64,000 bases of DNA. Origin: Hymenobacter sp. HSC-4F20. GTDB lineage: Bacteria > Bacteroidota > Bacteroidia > Cytophagales > Hymenobacteraceae. Shown here piece after piece: positions 58,901-64,000 of this stretch (within the stretch, counting starts at the first letter, position 1; each line of letters starts with the position of its first letter). A program made the translations under genes and the position numbers. The notes under the pieces were generated by a model. It was given only the letters and a program-made list of their open reading frames with translations, made no database searches and had not been told where the DNA came from. The stretch is from positions 62,001 through 126,000 of the forward strand of contig NZ_JAHZTD010000003.1 of NCBI RefSeq assembly GCF_019599275.1, read 5' to 3'.

Positions 58901-59385
58901 AGCCAGGCGCCCTGTTCTCCTTCGCCGCCTAGTTTCTCGCTTTTCGTGCGCCCGGCTGCCGTACTCTAATGGCGGGGCGTAGCAGCTTAGGCCCCGGTGA
59001 GGCTAGAATAAACCCGCGTAACATATTGTAGAAAACTTTGGCTATTGGACTCTTTTCTACTTGTTTTTTAGCCGACTTGGCGTGGCCCAACCAACGCCGT
59101 GAGCAGGGCCCAATGCCCCGGTAAAGGCCTTCCGCGGAATGTGAGGTAAGTGTATAGCGCCTAATCCGGGCGCGGGCGGGGCGGTAGGGTAGCACTTGCG
59201 TTTGGGTAAGTAACCCGGATATATTGGGGCTGTGCTTTGGTCCGGCCGCTGCTGAAGTTTCCCTTCACGGCTAGTTTTAGCCAGCTTCCGAAGCGCTTTG
59301 GCCCGGCTCAAGCCGCTACCCCCGGGGAGCGGTGCCACTGGTGCCTCCCCGCTGCTCTTCTTTCCACCAAACTCCCACACAACCA
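58901..59385 (+). promoter_or_regulatory. 485-base leader region of the GH16 gene with a candidate promoter
   Basis: I see no credible gene here. At 59195-59227 CTTG, a 21-base spacer and TATATTGG match the Bacteroidota pattern with one mismatch in each element. This would start transcription near 59233, giving a leader of about 150 bases for the GH16 gene at 59386. Such a long leader could hold a regulatory structure, though I see no strong hairpin. The region is moderately GC-rich. Confidence 0.35.
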
Positions 59386-60840
59386 ATGAAACACCAGTTT
59401 ACCTCCCTCTTGGGAGCGGCTGCGCTATGCGTGCTCGGCTCCGCTTCCTCCCACGCCCAAACCTACCAGCAGGTATGGGCCGATGAATTCACCACCGGCA
59501 TTGGCCCGAGCTGGGTATTTGAAACCGGCGGCGGCGGCTGGGGCAACAACGAGAAGCAGTACTACCAGCGCGCCAACGCCACCGTAGTAAATGGCATTCT
59601 ACAGATTACGGCCAAGAAAGAGACGGTAGGCGGTATGCCCTACACCTCCTCGCGTATGAAAACGCAGGGCCTGAAAGACTTTAAGTTCGGCAAGATTGAA
59701 GCCCGCATGAAGCTGCCCCTGGGCCAAGGCCTGTGGCCGGCCTTCTGGATGCTGGGCAGCAACATCAATACGGTGAGCTGGCCGGCCTGCGGCGAAATCG
59801 ACGTGATGGAGCACATCAATGCCGAAAACAAGGTGTATGGCACCGTGCACTGGGACAGCAACGGCCACGCCGAGTACGGTGGCAACATCATCACTACCCC
59901 CCAGGACTACCACGTGTACTCCATCGAGTGGGAGCCTACCTACATCCGCTGGTTTGTGGATGGGGTGAAGTACCACGAAATCAACATTACCAACGGCACG
60001 GGTAGCACCGAGGAGTTTCAGCGCCCTTTCTTTCTGCTGCTGAACCTGGCCGTAGCCGGCAACTGGCCCGGCCAAACCGTGGACGAAAGCAAGCTGCCCG
60101 CCACCATGTACGTGGACTACGTGCGGGTGTACCAGAAAAGCGGCACCACTACCCCGCCGCCAACTGGCTCTACGGTTACCATTCAGGCCGAAAGCTACAG
60201 TTCCATGAACGGGGTGCAGCTGGAAACCACCACCGACGCAGGCGGCGGCCAGAACGTATCCTACATTGACGCCGGCGACTGGATGGCCTACAACAACATC
60301 AATTTCCCCACCTCCGGCACGTACACCATTGAGTACCGCGTGGCCAGCCCCAGCGGCGGCACGCTGTCATCGGACCTCAACGCGGGCGCCATTCAACTGG
60401 GCAACACCACTATTCCGGCCACCGGCGGCTGGCAGAACTGGACGACCGTATCGAAAACGGTGAACGTGAATGCGGGCACCTACAACTTCGGGGTGTTTGC
60501 GCAAACCGGCGGCTGGAACCTCAACTGGATTCGGATTACAAAAGCGGCGGCCCGCCCCGCTACGGTAACTGCCACGGCAGGTAGCGAGGAGGCCAAGAGC
60601 CTGGGCGTGTATCCTAACCCTTACACTCCCGGCTCAGCCCTCACCATTCAGCTTCCTGGCCAAGACCTGTCGCCTGCTCAGGTGCAGATTGTAGATGCGC
60701 AAGGCAAGAAGGTGTGGCAGACTACTGCCTTCGGCTCGGAAGTGAAAGTAGACAAAGAGTTGCCCCTACGCAGCGGCATGTACCTGATTCAGGTGACAAA
60801 CGCTACCGGCACTTCCGTGCAGAAGCTGCTGGTACGATAA
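59386..60840 (+). CDS. GH16 family beta-glucanase with CBM6 and T9SS sorting domain
   Basis: A 484-residue secreted polysaccharide-degrading enzyme, probably a laminarinase (beta-1,3-glucanase). The signal peptide ends at SSHAQ. The GH16 domain (about 25-265) has YYQRANATVVNGILQITAKK, the catalytic motif GEIDVMEHINA with both Glu residues, and FQRPFFLLLNLAVAGNWPG. A linker PPPTGS leads to a family 6 carbohydrate-binding module (about 272-385, with AESYSSMNGVQLETTTDAGG and YIDAGDWMAYNNINFP). The C-terminal type IX sorting domain contains LGVYPNPYTPGSALTIQLPG and SGMYLIQVTNATGTSVQKLL. It is exported by the T9SS and either released or surface-anchored. Confidence 0.95.
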   Translation: MKHQFTSLLGAAALCVLGSASSHAQTYQQVWADEFTTGIGPSWVFETGGGGWGNNEKQYYQRANATVVNGILQITAKKETVGGMPYTSSRMKTQGLKDFKFGKIEARMKLPLGQGLWPAFWMLGSNINTVSWPACGEIDVMEHINAENKVYGTVHWDSNGHAEYGGNIITTPQDYHVYSIEWEPTYIRWFVDGVKYHEINITNGTGSTEEFQRPFFLLLNLAVAGNWPGQTVDESKLPATMYVDYVRVYQKSGTTTPPPTGSTVTIQAESYSSMNGVQLETTTDAGGGQNVSYIDAGDWMAYNNINFPTSGTYTIEYRVASPSGGTLSSDLNAGAIQLGNTTIPATGGWQNWTTVSKTVNVNAGTYNFGVFAQTGGWNLNWIRITKAAARPATVTATAGSEEAKSLGVYPNPYTPGSALTIQLPGQDLSPAQVQIVDAQGKKVWQTTAFGSEVKVDKELPLRSGMYLIQVTNATGTSVQKLLVR

Positions 60841-60903
60841 CCAGCCTGAGAGGCGAGGCGTAGCTTATCGGCTTCTTCGTCAACCTCCCACGCTGACTAC
60901 AAT

Positions 60904-60942
60904 AACAAGCCCCTACCCTCGTGCAGAAGGTAGGGGCTTGTT
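60904..60942. terminator. Convergent terminator after the GH16 gene
   Basis: AACAAGCCCCTACC (60904-60917) pairs perfectly with 60929-60942. It lies between convergent genes and can serve both. Confidence 0.8.
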
Positions 60943-60991
60943 GGTACTGGAGGGGGTAGTATCATACCCCACTCACTGAAGTAACCAGGAA

Positions 60992-62566
60992 CTACATGCG
61001 CTGCTCAGGCTTAGCGGCGGGCAGAGGTTTGCGGGGCAGCTTTTGGTCGCGCATGGCGGCCTGGTACACAAAGGAAGCCACCAGCACGGAGGCCTGCTTC
61101 ATGTCGTCGGCGGGCAGACGCTCGTAGGTGTCCATGTTGGTGTGGTGAGTGCGGGTGCCGTAGTCCAGCGGGTCTTGGATGAACTGAAACCCGGGCAGGC
61201 CCACCGCGTCAAAGGAGAGGTGGTCGGTGCCACCGGTATTGCGCAGGGTAACGGTGGTAGCCCCCATATCGGCGAAGGGCTTGAGCCACTCCTGGAAGAT
61301 GGGAGCAGCGGCCTCATTGCCCTGGGCGTAGATACCGCGGATTTTGCCGGCGCCATTATCGAGGTTGAAGTAAGCGGCCAGCTTTTCGTGCTCGGGCAGC
61401 AGCTTCATAGTGGCGGGGTCGGCGAAGTGGTTTTTCACGTAGTTGCGTGAGCCGAACAGTCCCTGCTCTTCCTCGCCCCAGAGAGCAATCCGGATGGTAC
61501 GGCGGGGCTGCACACCAGCGGCTTTCAGAATCCGGACAGCTTCCATCATCACGGCGCAGCCGGCGGCGTTGTCGGTGGCCCCGGTGGCAGCGTGCCAGGA
61601 GTCGAGGTGGGCGCCCAGCATCACAATTTCACTTTTGAGCTTTTTGTCGGTGCCCGGAATTTCGGCTACCACGTTGTAGCCCTTCAGGTCCTGGGTTTGG
61701 AAGCGGGTGCGGGTTTCCAGCTCAATTTCTACCGGAATGCCGGCTTCGGCCAGGCGGATAAGGCGTAGCTGATCTTCGGGCGCCATCTCCAGCTCGGGCA
61801 ATACGGGCTTGGCGTCGGCGGCGTAGGGGGCGCCGTTGCTGGTGAAGAAGGTGCCATCGGAGCCGCCGCGGCTGCTTAGCACGGCCGCCGCACCCTCGCT
61901 CAGCAGCATATCCGTCATTTTCGTGCGCAGGGCCAACAACGCCCGGCGCTGCGCCATGCGCTGCTCCATTTCTGCCGTGGCGGGGGTAGCGGCGGCAGGC
62001 GCTTCGGGCTTGAAGGCTGCCATTTTCTGCAGCTCCTCGTCGGTGTAGCGGCGGGCGTCGGCCTCGAAGGAGGTTTTGGGGGCCGTTACGTCCAGCAGCA
62101 CAATCTTGTCGCGCAGTTGGCCTTTGTACTTGTCTAGCTCGGCTTCGGTGGTAGCTTTTACCACAATTACCTGCTTTTTGAGCGGGCCATTGGTGCTGGG
62201 CGTCCAGGCTTTGGGTGCGCCGATGAGGGTGTGGTAGTAGGGGGCCGTCATGGCCACGTACGATTTTTCGATGTCCCAGCCGCGGCCGAACGTACCCCAG
62301 GGCTCAATAGCCGCCTTGGCCAGGCCCCAGCCGGCCAACTGCTTTTGCGTCCACTGGTTGGCGCGGTTAAGCCCTTCGGAATTAGCCAGGCGCGGACCAC
62401 AGACGTCGGTGAGGTAAAAAGCCGTTTCCATCACCTTGGAGCGGTTCATGCCTTCATCCTTGATTTTAGCCAGCGTGGCCTGATCGGCTTTGGTTCCCTG
62501 TTGGGCTACGGAAGGGGCGGCTACCGCAAGGCTGCCTGCCAGCGCCAGGAGTCGAAATGCGTTCAT
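60992..62566 (-). CDS. M28 family peptidase with PA domain, exported
   Basis: A 524-residue zinc peptidase of family M28 (aminopeptidase type). The signal peptide ends near SVAQQ. A PA (protease-associated) region of about 140-300 residues is inserted ahead of the catalytic core, as in related enzymes. Metal-binding blocks are VMLGAHLDSWH, GATDNAAGCAVMMEAVRILK, IALWGEEEQGLFGSRNYVKN and NTGGTDHLSFDAVGLPGF. All the usual ligands (His, Asp, Glu-Glu, Asp, His) are visible. It probably trims peptides in the periplasm or outside. The N-terminal region is normal; the PA insertion is Ala-rich. Confidence 0.93.
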   Translation of the reverse strand: MNAFRLLALAGSLAVAAPSVAQQGTKADQATLAKIKDEGMNRSKVMETAFYLTDVCGPRLANSEGLNRANQWTQKQLAGWGLAKAAIEPWGTFGRGWDIEKSYVAMTAPYYHTLIGAPKAWTPSTNGPLKKQVIVVKATTEAELDKYKGQLRDKIVLLDVTAPKTSFEADARRYTDEELQKMAAFKPEAPAAATPATAEMEQRMAQRRALLALRTKMTDMLLSEGAAAVLSSRGGSDGTFFTSNGAPYAADAKPVLPELEMAPEDQLRLIRLAEAGIPVEIELETRTRFQTQDLKGYNVVAEIPGTDKKLKSEIVMLGAHLDSWHAATGATDNAAGCAVMMEAVRILKAAGVQPRRTIRIALWGEEEQGLFGSRNYVKNHFADPATMKLLPEHEKLAAYFNLDNGAGKIRGIYAQGNEAAAPIFQEWLKPFADMGATTVTLRNTGGTDHLSFDAVGLPGFQFIQDPLDYGTRTHHTNMDTYERLPADDMKQASVLVASFVYQAAMRDQKLPRKPLPAAKPEQRM

Positions 62567-62820
62567 TCAGCAGAAGTAGTTGTGGAAAAGATGATTTCGG
62601 AAGATAAAGAACCGAAACGAACGGCAACGTTGCGCCGCCGACGCCTAACGGGCTATTTGCTTTTCTGCTTCCCTGTAAGTTGCCTTTTCTGGATAGCCCA
62701 CCCGTGCCGGGTTCTTTCCCTTCGCCCGAGGCCGAAACCGTACACCTTCCCGCGCAGGGCTCAGGATGAGCCGTTCTTCTTGCGGCAAAAGGGTTTTCGT
62801 TGCTACCCTCTCTCCTGCCG

Positions 62821-64000
62821 CTAAACTTCCGGCTTTGCTGCGAGTATTCTGGCGGGGGTGATGGGCAGCTCCCGCATGCGTTTGCCCGTGGCGTGGTACA
62901 CGGCGTTGGCCACGGCGGCCGTGAAGCCGATGAGGCCGATTTCGCCCATGCCTTTGGCGCCCATCGGGTCGAGGTGGGGGTCAGGCTCATCCACGAAAAT
63001 GACGTCGATATCGGGGATGTCGGCATTGACGGGCACGTGGTACTCGGCCAGCTGGTTGTTCACGTAACGCCCGAACCGGTGGTCCATGCGCGCCTCCTCC
63101 AGCAGAGCCAAGCCGATGCCCCACACCACGGAGCCGTACACCTGGCTGCGGGCCGTTTTGGGGTTGAGCACCCGCCCCACGTCCAGGGCCGATACTACCC
63201 GGCTTACCCGCACCGTGCCCGTGGGCTCGTGCACGCGCACTTCCACGAAGTTGGCGCAGAACGATTTGCCGGAGTACTGCTCCTGCTCGGGGCCTTTGTC
63301 TGCTTCACGGGTCAGGTCGAGGCCAATCAGGCTGTGTTCCCGCAGAATATCGGGGTAGGAAAGCTGCTGCAGGCGGTGCACCTGCCGCACCACCCCATTT
63401 TCCGCTACCACATCCGTGGGCTTCAGCTTCCGCTCGGCCCAGGCCGGCGCCCGCAGGGCCAACTCTACTACCTGCTGCCGTAAGGCCCTGCAAACGGTAT
63501 GCACCGCCGAGCCTACGGAAGCGGCCGTGTGCGAGCCAAACTGGCCTGGCGCGGGCGGCAGGGCAGAGTCGCCCAGCTCGAAGCGGATATTTTCCACGGG
63601 TACGCCGCTGGCATCGGCAGCAATCTGGCTCATGATGGTGGCCGTCCCGGGCCCTACGTCGGCGGTGGCGCTCTGCACCACCAGGCGCCCATCGGCGAAA
63701 AGCTGGGCCCGGGCGGCGGCTTTCGTGCGCTCAGCTTTGTAAATGCCCATGCTCATGCCCCAGCCCACCAGCCACTCGCCCGCCCGGGTGGCGCGGGGCC
63801 GGGCCGGTCGTTTGCTCCAGCCAAACCGCTCGGCGCCCTGCTCGTAGCAGGCGCGCAGCTGGTTGCTCGACCAGGGTTTGCCCCCATTGGGGTCGACCTC
63901 GGCGAAGTTGCGGCGGCGCAGTTCCAGCGGGTCCATGCGCAGCGCATACGCCAATTCATCCATGGCCGACTCCAGGGCGAAAGAGCCGCTGGCTTCGCCG
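62821..64000 (-). CDS. Molybdopterin-binding hydroxylase subunit (xanthine dehydrogenase family), N-terminus off window
   Basis: C-terminal portion (393 codons) of an aldehyde oxidase/xanthine dehydrogenase-type molybdopterin-binding subunit. Reading enters from the right edge as GEASGSFALESAMDELAYAL, so the start lies beyond 64000. Visible blocks are the molybdopterin contact region TATIMSQIAADASGVPVENI, SHTAASVGSAVHTVCRALRQ, SRVVSALDVGRVLNPKTARS and GAKGMGEIGLIGFTAAVANA with the catalytic Glu in GEIG. The TAG stop is at 62821. The partner FAD and iron-sulfur subunits are not in the window. Substrate cannot be stated. Confidence 0.93.
   Translation of the reverse strand, partial: GEASGSFALESAMDELAYALRMDPLELRRRNFAEVDPNGGKPWSSNQLRACYEQGAERFGWSKRPARPRATRAGEWLVGWGMSMGIYKAERTKAAARAQLFADGRLVVQSATADVGPGTATIMSQIAADASGVPVENIRFELGDSALPPAPGQFGSHTAASVGSAVHTVCRALRQQVVELALRAPAWAERKLKPTDVVAENGVVRQVHRLQQLSYPDILREHSLIGLDLTREADKGPEQEQYSGKSFCANFVEVRVHEPTGTVRVSRVVSALDVGRVLNPKTARSQVYGSVVWGIGLALLEEARMDHRFGRYVNNQLAEYHVPVNADIPDIDVIFVDEPDPHLDPMGAKGMGEIGLIGFTAAVANAVYHATGKRMRELPITPARILAAKPEV

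Noticed and set aside
59057..59386. A 109-codon open frame on the minus strand in the GH16 leader
   Set aside because: Proline- and lysine-rich translation without structure; it ends at the GH16 start and covers the candidate promoter.
1..64000. CRISPR arrays, integrases, prophage genes, rRNA
   Set aside because: I looked for regularly spaced direct repeats and for integrase, terminase, capsid and rRNA signatures and saw none. The only tandem repeat is the two-copy module after lysS.

Overview
The window looks like a chromosomal segment of a Bacteroidota bacterium, most likely Hymenobacter or a close relative. The DNA is GC-rich (about 60 percent by eye). Two secreted proteins end in type IX secretion sorting domains. 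Several genes carry the Bacteroidota sigma element TAnnTTTG upstream, and Shine-Dalgarno motifs are nearly absent. The gene families (YtxH/CsbD stress proteins, four-helix-bundle insertion protein, Kazal lipoprotein, WbqC, M13/M28/M42 peptidases) fit that group. No prophage, CRISPR array, integron or rRNA operon is visible, so most of the window is core genome with small accessory insertions.

Layout. 1-1481: start of an M13 metallopeptidase lipoprotein that runs off the left edge. 1808-3529: exonuclease VII (xseA-xseB). 3543-7307: an apparently uncharacterised signalling cassette behind a textbook promoter. It holds two pairs of [small soluble protein with a CPxxC tail + seven-helix membrane protein], then a NarX/DesK-type histidine kinase and a receiver-only response regulator. 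7361-7765: alkyltransferase-like DNA-repair protein. 8078-14241: tripartite RND efflux operon interrupted by a four-helix-bundle insertion gene inside AT-rich inverted repeats. 16371-22737: heavy-metal RND system led by a His-rich exported protein. 22800-24911: PAS-only sensor, a small orphan and two tRNA-Ser genes. 25030-33692: envelope and housekeeping genes (BrkB-like, thioesterase, MltG, a T9SS cargo protein, threonylcarbamoyl-AMP synthase, lipid A-type acyltransferase, WbqC).

33816-44931: ClpC, acyl-CoA carboxylase beta chain, M42 peptidase, a metal-receptor-type binding protein, aroB-aroA split by a palindromic repeat, a lipoprotein and proline dehydrogenase. 45054-52000: small orphans, a general-stress-like glycine-rich protein, tail-specific protease, a 345-residue orphan and lysS. 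52021-52577: a tandem duplication of about 303 bp with no gene. 52578-54499: two YtxH stress proteins (one fused to a CsbD-like domain), Kazal lipoprotein, cupin. 54560-58900: LytTR/LytS two-component pair, a membrane-anchored orphan, dienelactone hydrolase and a lipoprotein. 59386-64000: GH16/CBM6 T9SS glucanase, M28 peptidase, and the C-terminal part of a molybdopterin hydroxylase subunit that runs off the right edge.

The points most worth a second look are the duplicated soluble/7-TM signalling cassette at 3.5-7.3 kb, the tandem noncoding module after lysS, the aroA gene with no canonical start next to a palindromic repeat, and the insertion gene inside the RND operon. Confidence values reflect reading by eye; no database search was run.
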